Of a DNA stretch of 64,000 bases, positions 26,220 through 34,300 are shown in pieces (the stretch's first letter is position 1; each line of letters starts with the position of its first letter). Source of the stretch: Heyndrickxia vini (GTDB taxonomy: Bacteria; Bacillota; Bacilli; Bacillales; Bacillaceae_C); contig NZ_CP065425.1 in NCBI RefSeq assembly GCF_016772275.1, forward strand, positions 424,001 through 488,000, given 5' to 3'. The translations under genes were made by a program, and so were the position numbers. The notes under the pieces are model-generated. The model saw only the letters and a program-made list of their open reading frames with translations, did not search any database and had not been told where the DNA came from.

Positions 26220-26247
26220 AAAGGAATAATCCACCATATTGTCGAAT
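26220..26247 (+). promoter_or_regulatory. Sigma-H-type promoter of the solo DnaA domain I gene
   Basis: AAAGGAATA, a 12-base spacer and GTCGAAT match the B. subtilis sigma-H consensus (RnAGGAwWW, 11-12 bases, RnnGAAT) at every fixed position. Transcription would begin near 26254, about 70 bases before the TTG start. The ATG at 26246 lies inside the -10 element and so cannot be the start if this promoter is used. Confidence 0.65.
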
Positions 26248-26323
26248 GTATGATGTAGCAAAATTATTGAAGTGTACTAGAGATATGGAGAATGGTAAAC
26301 GTAATTTGAAAGGAGCGAGAACA

Positions 26324-26599
26324 TTGACCCATTCAAAAAAAATACATACAGAAAAAGTCGGGCTTTGGGAAGAAGTCCTAGATGAATTGAAGTTATCTCT
26401 CGAACCTAATGCGATTAAAACGTGGTTTAGTAAAGCAACAATCGATAGATTAAGCGAAAATGAAATGATCGTACGTGCGGCGAATGATTTCTCAGCAGAC
26501 TGGATTAGGAAACACTTTCAAGCTGATCTCGAAAAGGCAGTATGCAAAGTATTGAATCAGAAGGTTCGTGTTCAAATTTCTGTACAATCATCAAATTGA
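26324..26599 (+). CDS. Free-standing DnaA N-terminal domain (domain I) protein, 91 aa
   Basis: The whole protein corresponds to DnaA domain I with a short N-terminal tail; the AAA+ and DNA-binding domains are absent. It aligns with B. subtilis DnaA through LWEEVLDEL, the helix IKTWFSKA, the strands MIVRAANDFSADWIRKH and the final VRVQISV. Thr33, Trp34 and Phe56 occupy the places of Thr26, Trp27 and Phe49, which in B. subtilis DnaA form the face bound by DnaD and SirA. Start TTG at 26324 with AAAGGAG 8 bases upstream. It stops cleanly before a GNAT gene 31 bases on, and the frame is intact, so it is not a fragment of dnaA. A role as competitor for DnaA domain I partners is inferred. Confidence 0.8.
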   Translation: MTHSKKIHTEKVGLWEEVLDELKLSLEPNAIKTWFSKATIDRLSENEMIVRAANDFSADWIRKHFQADLEKAVCKVLNQKVRVQISVQSSN

Positions 26600-26630
26600 A
26601 CGAGATAAATTAACCGGGGAGGCATGTCGA

Positions 26631-27095
26631 ATGAATCATTTGTCGATTCGAAGAGTATATCTAGAGGATATCGATGAATTAATCGATTTAATGTTTCAAT
26701 ACATCGTTGATTTTTATAAACGACCACGGCCGGAAGAGAAAGACCTTCGAAATCTAATTAAGCATTTATTGGAAAGCCCCGAAGTTGGCGTACAGTTTGT
26801 TGCGGAATCCGAAGGAAAACTTGTCGGGTTCTCCACATTATACTTCACTTTTAGTACGACAAGGGTGAAGAAAGTTGCGATATTAAATGATTTATTTGTC
26901 GCTCCCTCAATGAGGGGATTGAAGGTCGGAGAGCAATTATTTAAAGAAAGTTTAGCCTATACAAAGGCCAATGACTATGCGGCAATGTCATGGCAAACCG
27001 CATATGATAATCTAATAGGTCAGTCCTTATATGAAAAAATGGGCGGTCAGCAAACGAATGATGAATGGATTAATTATGAGATTAGTAATATGTAA
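26631..27095 (+). CDS. GNAT-family N-acetyltransferase
   Basis: A 154-residue acetyl-CoA-dependent acetyltransferase. The N-terminal strand LSIRRVYLEDIDELIDLM, the motif A strand VAILNDLFVAPSMRG followed by LKVGEQLF, and a C-terminal AMSWQTAYDN..GQSLYEKMGG fit the Acetyltransf_1 fold. GGGGAGG lies eight bases before the ATG. The gene follows the DnaA domain I gene by 31 bases, so they are probably co-transcribed from the sigma-H promoter. Acceptor unknown. Confidence 0.82.
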   Translation: MNHLSIRRVYLEDIDELIDLMFQYIVDFYKRPRPEEKDLRNLIKHLLESPEVGVQFVAESEGKLVGFSTLYFTFSTTRVKKVAILNDLFVAPSMRGLKVGEQLFKESLAYTKANDYAAMSWQTAYDNLIGQSLYEKMGGQQTNDEWINYEISNM

Positions 27096-27162
27096 TACCG
27101 AAAGGGGAAATGAAGCGTTAATTTCCCTAAGTTAAAAGTTAAAAAAGTATAAGAACGCCTTA

Positions 27163-27266
27163 ATGCATATAGATTTTACGAGAAGAAGGGCAAATATGTA
27201 TAGGGAAGCGCCAGATGCATATAGATCTTTCAATTTGGAGGCAAAATATGTATATGAAACACGAAT
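27163..27266 (+). repeat. Two-copy 52-bp tandem duplication around the TPR gene start
   Basis: ATGCATATAGAT occurs at 27163 and 27215, and AAATATGTATA at 27192 and 27244; both offsets are exactly 52 bases. The second copy carries the real ribosome binding site and start codon of the TPR gene. The middle of the unit has diverged. Confidence 0.5.
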
Positions 27267-27739
27267 TGGGAAAAGCAATCCAACTAAGGGAAGAGGGACA
27301 TTTAATAGATTCGAATGAATTACTGATTCGATTAGCTAAAGAGCAGGCCGATGATCCTATAATAAACTATCAATGTGCGTGGAGTTTTGATGTTTTAGGA
27401 AAAGAACGTGAAGCTGTTCCTTATTATGAAAAGGCAATTTCATTAGGACTTGAAGGGGAAGATTTAGAAGGGGCATTGCTAGGCTTAGGAAGTACGTATC
27501 GGACTTTAGGTGAATATGAAAAATCAAAACGTACATTTTTAAAAGGTATCGAGTTATTTCCAAATAACCATGCGATTCGGGTATTTTACGCGATGACCTT
27601 GTACAACCTAAAAGACCATAATCAAGCGATGGAAATTCTTTTAAAATCTATAGGAGAGACATCGAATGATCCCCAATTGGTAACTTATAAACGAGCGATT
27701 AAGTTCTACTCAGATAAATTAGATCAGGTTTGGGATTGA
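27248..27739 (+). CDS. Tetratricopeptide-repeat protein
   Basis: A 163-residue soluble protein with about three TPR units (EAVPYYEKAISLGLEGEDLEGALLG, TYRTLGEYEKSKRTFLKGIELFP, NHAIRVFYAMTLYNLKDHNQAMEIL). TPR folds mediate protein contacts; no partner is visible. Start at the ATG with GGAGG six bases upstream; 11 further in-frame codons upstream would include that site. It overlaps the Shine-Dalgarno of the next methyltransferase gene by 13 bases spacing, so the two are co-transcribed. Confidence 0.8.
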   Translation: MYMKHELGKAIQLREEGHLIDSNELLIRLAKEQADDPIINYQCAWSFDVLGKEREAVPYYEKAISLGLEGEDLEGALLGLGSTYRTLGEYEKSKRTFLKGIELFPNNHAIRVFYAMTLYNLKDHNQAMEILLKSIGETSNDPQLVTYKRAIKFYSDKLDQVWD

Positions 27740-27752
27740 AAGGAGCAGTTGC

Positions 27753-28379
27753 ATGTTAAGTAAGCAAGGTTTTGATTTATGGGCAAATGATTATGATCAA
27801 ACAGTTCAACTAAGTGAGGAAAATAATCAGTATCCCTTTGCTGGCTACAAAGAGATTCTTAATACAATTTTTAATGAAGTGATGCAAAAACCTTCGTCTC
27901 ATATTTTGGATATTGGGTTCGGAACAGGAGTTTTAACAACGAAATTATATGAACATGGACAACATATTGACGGAATCGATTTTTCCGCGAAAATGATTGA
28001 AATTGCTAAAGAAAAGATGCCTCATGCACATTTAATAGAATGTGATTTTTCACAAGGTTTACCAGATGAGATTAAAGTGAAACGGTATGATTCGATTATC
28101 AGCACCTATGCATTACATCATTTAACAGACGAGAATAAGGTGGCGTTCATTAAGGAACTGCTTCCATTACTGAATGATCATGGGGAGATTTACATTGGAG
28201 ATATCGCTTTTGAAACACGTGAAAAGCTGGAGGACTGTAGGCAGGAAAGTTTAGCTTACTGGGATCCTGATGAGTATTATTTCGTTAATGAAGAAATTGC
28301 ATTAGCTTTAAGTGATGTGTGCAAATGTGAGTTTCACGCGATATCGCATTGTGGCGGGGTGTTTATTATTTCTCGTTAG
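27753..28379 (+). CDS. Class I SAM-dependent methyltransferase
   Basis: A 208-residue methyltransferase. FDLWANDYDQTV at the N-terminus is typical of YrrT/YcgJ-like enzymes. Motif I is ILDIGFGTGVLTTKL, the acidic residue follows in IDGIDFS, and IISTYALHHL is motif IV. AAAGGAG precedes the ATG. It lies between the TPR and NIPSNAP genes in one direction with short gaps. Substrate not evident. Confidence 0.85.
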   Translation: MLSKQGFDLWANDYDQTVQLSEENNQYPFAGYKEILNTIFNEVMQKPSSHILDIGFGTGVLTTKLYEHGQHIDGIDFSAKMIEIAKEKMPHAHLIECDFSQGLPDEIKVKRYDSIISTYALHHLTDENKVAFIKELLPLLNDHGEIYIGDIAFETREKLEDCRQESLAYWDPDEYYFVNEEIALALSDVCKCEFHAISHCGGVFIISR

Positions 28380-28403
28380 AATAGTAGTAAAGGAGAAATA
28401 AAA

Positions 28404-28727
28404 ATGATATATCGAAGAAAAACATACAAAATTAAACCTGAAAAATTAAATGATTTTAATCAGTTTTTTCATCGTTATCTTTATCCAAATCAACTGAACC
28501 ATGGGGCAAAATTAATCGGCCGATGGGTGAATGAAGCCGAAGATGAAATTACTGCGATTTGGGAGTACGAGAGTAAGGAACAGTATGAGGCGATTGAACA
28601 GGGGATAAGGGGGAGCGAGTTACACGAAAAAGCACAACAAAGAAGGAGGGAGTTAGGGAATCTTTATATCGAAAGCAGGCAAGATTTTCTAACCTCAACG
28701 TTAAATTGTGACTCTAAAGTGAAATGA
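28404..28727 (+). CDS. NIPSNAP-family protein
   Basis: A 107-residue ferredoxin-like alpha+beta barrel monomer. MIYRRKTYKIKPEKLNDFNQFF, then HGAKLIGRWVNE and ITAIWEYESKEQYEAIE are the family pattern. NIPSNAP proteins are small dimers of largely unknown function in bacteria. AAAGGAG precedes the ATG. It is the last gene of the TPR-methyltransferase-NIPSNAP run, closed by a bidirectional terminator. Confidence 0.8.
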   Translation: MIYRRKTYKIKPEKLNDFNQFFHRYLYPNQLNHGAKLIGRWVNEAEDEITAIWEYESKEQYEAIEQGIRGSELHEKAQQRRRELGNLYIESRQDFLTSTLNCDSKVK

Positions 28728-28735
28728 AAGCATAG

Positions 28736-28764
28736 AAATAGGAGGCCAATTGCCCCCTATTTTT
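28736..28764. terminator. Bidirectional terminator between convergent genes
   Basis: AAATAGGAGGC pairs with GCCCCCTATTT (one mismatch) and has T-rich flanks. Confidence 0.75.
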
Positions 28765-29152
28765 CAGAATGAATGTATTCGATTAATTCTACGGCTTGAC
28801 CTTGTTCAGCCTGTGGATCGACCTTTAAAAGGACCGTATCGATATGTGGTTGGTTCTTTGCAGGGTCAGTTACCTTGATTGTCATTTTCACCTCATAAAT
28901 TCTCTTTGGAGGCTTGACGGAGAAGTTGTTGTTAATTGTTAATTTTTGCATTTTGTCTAGTGTCCAAGTTGCCTTCTCGCCATTTTCCTTTTTTACGACT
29001 TCCGTCATATAAGGAGAAACGACTTCAGCGAATATTTTATTGAAGTTTGCGGTCATTTTATTTTGTTGACCTTGATTAGCTGGTTCCGCCATTACGATGG
29101 AAGCATTTCCGAACACGAGCAAGCATGCAAAAAGAATTGTTATTTTTTTCAT
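28757..29152 (-). CDS. Small secreted protein of unknown function (DUF3888-like)
   Basis: A 131-residue protein with a clear signal peptide (MKKITILFACLLVFGNASIVMAEP). The mature part has NKIFAEVVSPYMTEVVKK and a paired-strand end YEVKMTIKVTD..HIDTVLLKVDP, with some likeness to DUF3888 proteins of Bacillus. The start is the ATG six bases after GAGGTG; 16 upstream codons are rejected. It is divergent from the S66 peptidase gene. Function unknown. Confidence 0.65.
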   Translation of the reverse strand: MKKITILFACLLVFGNASIVMAEPANQGQQNKMTANFNKIFAEVVSPYMTEVVKKENGEKATWTLDKMQKLTINNNFSVKPPKRIYEVKMTIKVTDPAKNQPHIDTVLLKVDPQAEQGQAVELIEYIHSEK

Positions 29153-29221
29153 TTTCATCACCTCGAAATTAATGTTTCCAGAATGTAGCTTTCTATTCAT
29201 CTTTTAAAGGAGGTTTTTTAT

Positions 29222-30232
29222 ATGAAATACCCCATTTTAGAAAAAGGAGCAACAATTGGCATCACAGCTCCTTCATCGGGAGTGGAAGAAGAATTACATG
29301 ATTTGATTAAATCGGCATGTAAACGTATGGAGCAGAAAGGTTATACAACTATTTGCGGTGATACTGTTTGGACACAGGACAAAGCAAAATCAGCACCTGC
29401 GAAAAAGCGTGCGGCTGAATTTACTGAAATGATACGAAATGAAAAAATACAAGCGATTATACCGCCATGGGGTGGAGAATTATTAATCGAAATCCTCGAA
29501 TACATTGATTTTGAACAAATGAAAAATAAGTGGGTGCTCGGTTATTCAGATCTTAGTGTTCTATTAATGGCCATCACATTAAAAACGGGAATAGCAACAG
29601 CCCATGGAACGAATATCATCGACTTAAGAGGGGAATTGACAGATGAGACAACCGCGATGTGGGAAACGGTTTTATCCACAAAAGCCGGGGAAGAAGTACG
29701 TCAATATTCCTCTAACAAGTTTCAAAAGAAATGGCAACATGACAACCCATCCCCATATGTTTTTCATTTAACAGAAGAAACAGAGTGGAAAATAACCTCG
29801 GATAAGGACGTGAAAATACAAGGTCGATTGCTTGGCGGATGTATTGATAGTATTCGCCATTTAATCGGAACTCCATACGGTGATGTGGCGGACTTTCGAA
29901 AAAAACATACGAATGGCGAACCAATCGTGTGGTACCTAGAAAATTGTGAATCGACAACTACTGATTTACGACGATCATTCGTTCAAATGAAGCTTGCCGG
30001 CTGGTTTGAAGACTGTTCAGGAGTCATGTTTGGCAGAAGTTCGGCCAATCACCCAGTTGAAAATTACACAGCTGAAGATTTTTATGAAGAGCTATCTAAT
30101 GAACTACAAGTACCGATTATATATGACATCGATTGTGGTCATGTCCCACCGCAAATCACTTTTATTAATGGTGCATTTGCTGAAGTAGAAGTGAGGAACG
30201 GAAAGGGAATGGTTTTGCAGCGGTTTATTTGA
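29222..30232 (+). CDS. S66-family LD-carboxypeptidase / MccF-like serine peptidase
   Basis: A 336-residue cytoplasmic serine peptidase. The catalytic Ser109 is in GYSDLS, Glu240 in YLENCE and His307 in CGHVPPQITF. IGITAPSSGV opens the N-terminal domain. Members cut L,D bonds of muropeptides in recycling, or inactivate microcin C-like aminoacyl nucleotides (MccF); B. subtilis YocD is a likely relative. AAAGGAGG precedes the ATG. Monocistronic with terminator. The loop features needed to choose LdcA or MccF were not resolved. Confidence 0.87.
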   Translation: MKYPILEKGATIGITAPSSGVEEELHDLIKSACKRMEQKGYTTICGDTVWTQDKAKSAPAKKRAAEFTEMIRNEKIQAIIPPWGGELLIEILEYIDFEQMKNKWVLGYSDLSVLLMAITLKTGIATAHGTNIIDLRGELTDETTAMWETVLSTKAGEEVRQYSSNKFQKKWQHDNPSPYVFHLTEETEWKITSDKDVKIQGRLLGGCIDSIRHLIGTPYGDVADFRKKHTNGEPIVWYLENCESTTTDLRRSFVQMKLAGWFEDCSGVMFGRSSANHPVENYTAEDFYEELSNELQVPIIYDIDCGHVPPQITFINGAFAEVEVRNGKGMVLQRFI

Positions 30233-30256
30233 AAGTCGCAAAAGGAAAGAAATATA

Positions 30257-30286
30257 AAAGTCCTTCTTTATTCGAAGGACTTTTTT
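30257..30286 (+). terminator. Terminator after the S66 peptidase gene
   Basis: Stem AAGTCCTTC/GAAGGACTT, loop TTTATT, then a T run. Confidence 0.88.
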
Positions 30287-30311
30287 CAAAAGAAAGTATT
30301 TCATTTCATTA

Positions 30312-30404
30312 CTATGCCTCTTGAGATACAAATACAATCGGAACAACGTAAAAAAGAATTGCAAGTAAAGGTAAAGTAGAAGTAAAAACAGATACCCAAG
30401 ACAT
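30312..30404 (-). CDS. Small membrane peptide (30 aa)
   Basis: A 30-codon frame starting at ATG, preceded by GAGAGAGGGTTTGAAT. The peptide MSWVSVFTSTLPLLAILFYV continues VPIVFVSQEA, a single transmembrane helix with almost no charged residues. It lies 75 bases downstream of the DUF4083 gene on the same strand and may be co-transcribed with it. I do not recognise the family; coding is inferred from the ribosome binding site and composition. Confidence 0.45.
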   Translation of the reverse strand: MSWVSVFTSTLPLLAILFYVVPIVFVSQEA

Positions 30405-30479
30405 ATTCAAACCCTCTCTCAATTTGGAAATTATATTACTTGATCAGAAATTTGAAAACTGACAAAATCGATATAAAAA

Positions 30480-30662
30480 TCAATCTGTCTTATCCTCAAG
30501 TAATTCAATCATTCTTTCTAAATTTCTATTAATCTCGTTTAATTGGTTATTTTTTACTTGGAAATTAATTAGCAATCTTCGAATAAAAAGAGCAAATGAC
30601 AGGACCCCTACTACCAGTAAAAAAAATATGAAGAATATAAAAAAAGATTCCTCCATTGGCAT
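30480..30662 (-). CDS. DUF4083-type small membrane protein (60 aa)
   Basis: One N-terminal transmembrane helix (FFIFFIFFLLVVGVLSFALFI), then RRLLINFQVKNN and an amphipathic coiled-coil-like tail (NEINRNLERMIELLEDK). This order, including the FIRRLLIN junction, is typical of DUF4083 proteins of Bacillus. TAGGAGG precedes the first ATG by four bases; the second ATG two codons on is possible. Function unknown. Confidence 0.72.
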   Translation of the reverse strand: MPMEESFFIFFIFFLLVVGVLSFALFIRRLLINFQVKNNQLNEINRNLERMIELLEDKTD

Positions 30663-30783
30663 TAATCCTCCTAAAAATTATTGGATAATTATACCACACA
30701 TGAATCTATTGATGTACAATAAATTTAGAATAATCATTCATTTGGGGAGAATAAGTTTCTAAAATCTAACGGAGGAAAAGTAA

Positions 30784-31608
30784 ATGAATCATATTCCAAC
30801 AAGGATAAAAGAAGTCTTAAACGTGTATTTTGATTTATTTGTGTCGAAATTACCCCATTTACTTGAATCCTATTATCTCTATGGGTCTACATCATTAGGG
30901 GAATATTATGAAGGACAAAGTGATATTGATTTCATTGCCGTTATGAAACGAGAAATGAATGAGGCAGAGATACATATTTTGAAGGAAATACATCATGAAA
31001 TGCAAAAAGGATTTCCTCATTCGATTTTAGATGGATTGTATCTTCTTAAGGATGATTTAGAAACTGTGAGCAAAACTACCAATTTATGTCCCTATTTTAA
31101 TGATGGAAAGTTGCAAGGATTTAAGAAGTTTGATCATAACTCAATTGATGCATTTCAATTAAAAAAATACGGAATTACCGTAAAAGGAGAAAAAATTGAA
31201 AATGTTAATTTTGATGTGAATTGGGATGTCTTAATAGAAAATATGCGCATGAATCTAAATACATATTGGCGTGGCTGGACGAATGATTGTAAAAAATTCC
31301 TCACTTTAAAATACATTGGGATATTTTTTAATTTAGGAATGATTGAATGGGGCGTATTAGGAGTATCCCGTCTTTTTTATACATTCCGGGAAAAGGATAT
31401 TACCACAAAAGTTGGTGCTGGAGAATATGCATTAAGAACTGTTCCCCAAAAATGGTATAAGATTATCAATGAATCGATGAGATTACGAAAAGGGAATAAA
31501 AAATCCTTTTACAAATCCATTTTTGAGAGACGAAAAGAAGCATTAGCCTACATGGAATTCATTATTCAAGAATGCAATCATCTTTTGGTTGAAAATAAAA
31601 GAGATTGA
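30784..31608 (+). CDS. Nucleotidyltransferase, ANT(9)/ANT(3'')-like with DUF4111-type C-terminus
   Basis: A 274-residue protein with an N-terminal polymerase-beta-type nucleotidyltransferase fold. Gly34-Ser35 in LYGSTSLGEYY and Asp47/Asp49 in QSDIDF are the nucleotide and metal ligands. The helical C-terminus resembles streptomycin/spectinomycin adenylyltransferases. It may adenylate an aminoglycoside, but many chromosomal relatives have other or unknown substrates. CGGAGG precedes the ATG. Monocistronic. Confidence 0.72.
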   Translation: MNHIPTRIKEVLNVYFDLFVSKLPHLLESYYLYGSTSLGEYYEGQSDIDFIAVMKREMNEAEIHILKEIHHEMQKGFPHSILDGLYLLKDDLETVSKTTNLCPYFNDGKLQGFKKFDHNSIDAFQLKKYGITVKGEKIENVNFDVNWDVLIENMRMNLNTYWRGWTNDCKKFLTLKYIGIFFNLGMIEWGVLGVSRLFYTFREKDITTKVGAGEYALRTVPQKWYKIINESMRLRKGNKKSFYKSIFERRKEALAYMEFIIQECNHLLVENKRD

Positions 31609-31701
31609 CGAGTTGCCTCGTTTGATGGGATGTATGAACTAATATAAGAGGAAAGAGCTTCGTTCCTTTTGATGGTCTTTTTGGAAAAAGGTAAAAATCG
31701 A

Positions 31702-31729
31702 TTACATTTTCATGTATTTATGGTATAAT
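31702..31729 (+). promoter_or_regulatory. Promoter upstream of the antiporter leader
   Basis: TTACAT, a 16-base spacer and a perfect TATAAT. It precedes a strong hairpin terminator at 31760 and the antiporter gene. Confidence 0.55.
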
Positions 31730-31759
31730 AATAGTAATCAAATATGAACGACTCTGGAG

Positions 31760-31808
31760 GAGCCTGTCACCAAGGGATAACTATGTCCTTGGTGACAGGC
31801 TCTTTTTG
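31760..31808 (+). terminator. Strong leader terminator before the antiporter gene
   Basis: Perfect 16-bp stem (31760-31775 with 31787-31802, beginning GAGCCTGTCACC), 11-base loop and a T tract. It begins only about 25 bases after the predicted transcription start and almost 100 bases before the antiporter gene. It therefore either ends a tiny RNA or acts as an attenuator. Confidence 0.85.
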
Positions 31809-31904
31809 TGTTTTTTTTGAGATTGACTTAATCGGAAAATTTGGCGAAAACTAAAAACACGAATCTAGGGTTATTAGAGAAATTTATGGAAGGTGGTAAT
31901 GTTC

Positions 31905-33038
31905 ATGGAATTAGTTCTTCAATTAGCAATCATAATTATTGCTTCGAAGTTGGCAGGTAGCCTAAGTGTTAGATTAGGACAGCCTGCGGTTTTGGGCAAA
32001 CTGTTAATTGGAATTGTCCTCGGACCGTCGGTTTTAGGATTCATTAATGAGACGGATACATTAGCTGAGATTAGCCAGGTGGGTGTCATCTTACTGATGT
32101 TTATTGCCGGTTTAGAAACGGATTTAGAAGAATTCAAGCGAACTGGAAAAGCATCTACATTTGTCGGACTTGGTGGGATTATTCTGCCACTTGTTTTAGG
32201 TTATGTAGCGGGTGTCTTATTGCATTTATCTACGATGGAATCATGGTTCTTAGGGTTACTCCTTTCGGCGACAAGTGTTAGTATCTCTGTTCAGGCATTA
32301 AAGGAAATGAACCAGTTAAAAACCCGTGAAGGAACGACGATTCTAGGGGCAGCGGTCATTGATGATGTCGTAGTGATTATTGCATTGGCTTTCTTAATGA
32401 GTTTCATGGGAGGAGACGTTCATTTAACAACGGTAATTTTAAAGAAAGTAGTGTTTTTTATCGGTGCGATTCTTGTTGGGTGGAAAGTAGTTCCGTGGTT
32501 CTTAAATAGATTCTCTTCATTAAAGGTAACAGAAACCGTTATTTCATCTGCATTAATTATCTGTTTTGTCTTTGCCTACTTAGCGGAATATACGGGCGTT
32601 GCTGCGATTATTGGCGCGTATATCGCTGGTGTTGCAATTAGTGTAACAAAATTTAAGGATGAAGTGTTTGAGAAGGTAGAAACGATTGGATACTCTGTAT
32701 TTGTACCAGTGTTCTTTACGTCAATCGGAATAACCGCAGAATTTTCGGGGATTTCAAAGCATATTGGGCTCATCATTGGGCTAAGTATTTTGGCGATTCT
32801 TACGAAATTAATCGGGGCTTCACTCGGCGCGAAATTCTCCGGATTTGGTTGGAAAAGCTCATTAGGCATAGGATCTGCTATGGTGTCCCGTGGAGAGGTT
32901 GCACTTATTATGGCAACGATCGGTATCGAATCGAAGCTGCTTAATCCCGACTTATTTGCGGCTATTGTAGTTGTGATTCTTGTGACAACAATTGTGACTC
33001 CGCCAATGATGAAAGTGTTTTTTCAATCGAAAAAGTAA
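31905..33038 (+). CDS. NapA/GerN-type monovalent cation/proton antiporter (CPA2)
   Basis: A 377-residue membrane protein with about 12 helices that exchanges Na+ or K+ for protons. The paired aspartates in AAVIDDVVVI are the CPA2 ion-binding signature, and GQPAVLGKLLIGIVLGPSVLG is the N-terminal family block. It is close in type to NapA and to GerN of B. cereus. There is no C-terminal RCK/TrkA domain. The start is the ATG eight bases after AAGGTGG; four earlier in-frame codons are rejected. A leader terminator precedes it. Confidence 0.88.
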   Translation: MELVLQLAIIIIASKLAGSLSVRLGQPAVLGKLLIGIVLGPSVLGFINETDTLAEISQVGVILLMFIAGLETDLEEFKRTGKASTFVGLGGIILPLVLGYVAGVLLHLSTMESWFLGLLLSATSVSISVQALKEMNQLKTREGTTILGAAVIDDVVVIIALAFLMSFMGGDVHLTTVILKKVVFFIGAILVGWKVVPWFLNRFSSLKVTETVISSALIICFVFAYLAEYTGVAAIIGAYIAGVAISVTKFKDEVFEKVETIGYSVFVPVFFTSIGITAEFSGISKHIGLIIGLSILAILTKLIGASLGAKFSGFGWKSSLGIGSAMVSRGEVALIMATIGIESKLLNPDLFAAIVVVILVTTIVTPPMMKVFFQSKK

Positions 33039-33095
33039 CATAATAATTACATTTGAAGACTCTAGTTCAGAATAAATGTGCATATGCGAAGATCG

Positions 33096-33122
33096 AAACG
33101 ACAGGAATCTGTCGTTTTTTTT
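33096..33122 (+). terminator. Terminator after the antiporter gene
   Basis: Perfect stem AAACGACAG/CTGTCGTTT, loop GAAT, then T residues. Confidence 0.92.
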
Positions 33123-33239
33123 AGTGGAACATATAAGTATGAATAATCCCTAAGTCTGATAAATAGTATTGTACCTATTAAAAACATATAATAGGTTACA
33201 TCAATTAAATGTCTTTAAGTCGAAGGAGAGTATAAATAA

Positions 33240-34289
33240 ATGGAAATAGGTGTAAGTACGTTTGTGGAAACGACGCCGGATGTAGAGACCGGTGAAGTGA
33301 TTAGTCACGCACAAAGATTGCGTGAAGTAGTGGATGAAATTGTTTTAGCAGATCAGGTAGGATTGGATATCTTTGGTGTGGGAGAACATCATCGGAAAGA
33401 TTATGCGGCATCCTCTCCAGCAGTTGTGCTTGCTGCAGCTGCTTCACGGACGGAACGAATCAGATTGACAAGTGCCGTTACAGTTCTATCTTCAGCTGAC
33501 CCAGTTCGAGTATTTCAAGATTTTGCTACACTTGATGCCATTTCAAATGGACGAGCGGAGATTATGGCAGGACGGGGTTCTTTTATCGAGTCTTTCCCTT
33601 TGTTTGGGTATGATTTAGATGACTATAATGAGTTATTCGATGAAAAGCTCGAACTCTTGTTGAAATTGCGCGACTCAGAAATTGTATCCTGGAGAGGTGG
33701 ACATCGACCTGCTATTCATCAATTGGGTGTCTACCCAAGACCTGTGCAAAATCCATTGCGTGTTTGGATTGGCAGCGGCGGTACGAGAGGATCTGTCGTT
33801 CGCGCAGGCATGCTTGGTTTACCGCTTGTACTGGCGATTATTGGTGGTAGTCCATTACATTTTGCTCCACTTGTACAGCTTTATAAGCGGGCAGCAGCCC
33901 AAGCTGGTCATGATGTTTCGAAACTTCCTGTAGCATCCCATTCTCACGGCTTTATTGCGGAGGATACGATGACGGCTGCTGATAAATTTTTCCCTTCTAC
34001 TCAGCAAGCAATGAATGTGCTTGGACGTGAGCGAGGCTGGGGTCATTATGATAGAAACAGCTTCGATGCAGCAAGAAGCTTTGAAGGAGCCCTTTATGTA
34101 GGAGATCCTGAAACAGTCGCACAAAAAATTATCCACCTTCGTAAGAACGTAGGAATCACACGTTTTATGTTGCATGTTCCAGTGGGAACAATGCCACATG
34201 ATGATGTGATGAAAGCTATTGAACTATTAGGGAAAGAAGTAGCCCCGAGGGTGCGAGAAGAAGTTTCAAAATGGGAAGCACAGCAATAA
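33240..34289 (+). CDS. LLM-class flavin-dependent oxidoreductase
   Basis: A 349-residue luciferase-like (beta/alpha)8 protein using FMN. GVGEHHRKDYAASSPAVVLAA, the LTSAVTVLSSADPVRVFQ strand and DAISNGRAEIMAGRGS are family blocks. Members include alkanal monooxygenase-like and F420-type enzymes; in Bacillus most are uncharacterised. AAGGAGAG precedes the ATG. Monocistronic. Substrate unknown. Confidence 0.88.
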   Translation: MEIGVSTFVETTPDVETGEVISHAQRLREVVDEIVLADQVGLDIFGVGEHHRKDYAASSPAVVLAAAASRTERIRLTSAVTVLSSADPVRVFQDFATLDAISNGRAEIMAGRGSFIESFPLFGYDLDDYNELFDEKLELLLKLRDSEIVSWRGGHRPAIHQLGVYPRPVQNPLRVWIGSGGTRGSVVRAGMLGLPLVLAIIGGSPLHFAPLVQLYKRAAAQAGHDVSKLPVASHSHGFIAEDTMTAADKFFPSTQQAMNVLGRERGWGHYDRNSFDAARSFEGALYVGDPETVAQKIIHLRKNVGITRFMLHVPVGTMPHDDVMKAIELLGKEVAPRVREEVSKWEAQQ

Positions 34290-34300
34290 ATCGAAAGGGT

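Noticed and set aside
26246-26323. ATG at 26246 as the start of the DnaA domain I gene
   Set aside because: It lies inside the -10 element of the sigma-H-type promoter and has no Shine-Dalgarno; the TTG at 26324 has AAAGGAG at proper spacing.
31744-31854. 37-codon frame through the leader terminator of the antiporter
   Set aside because: The ATG has no Shine-Dalgarno and the frame runs through a perfect terminator hairpin.
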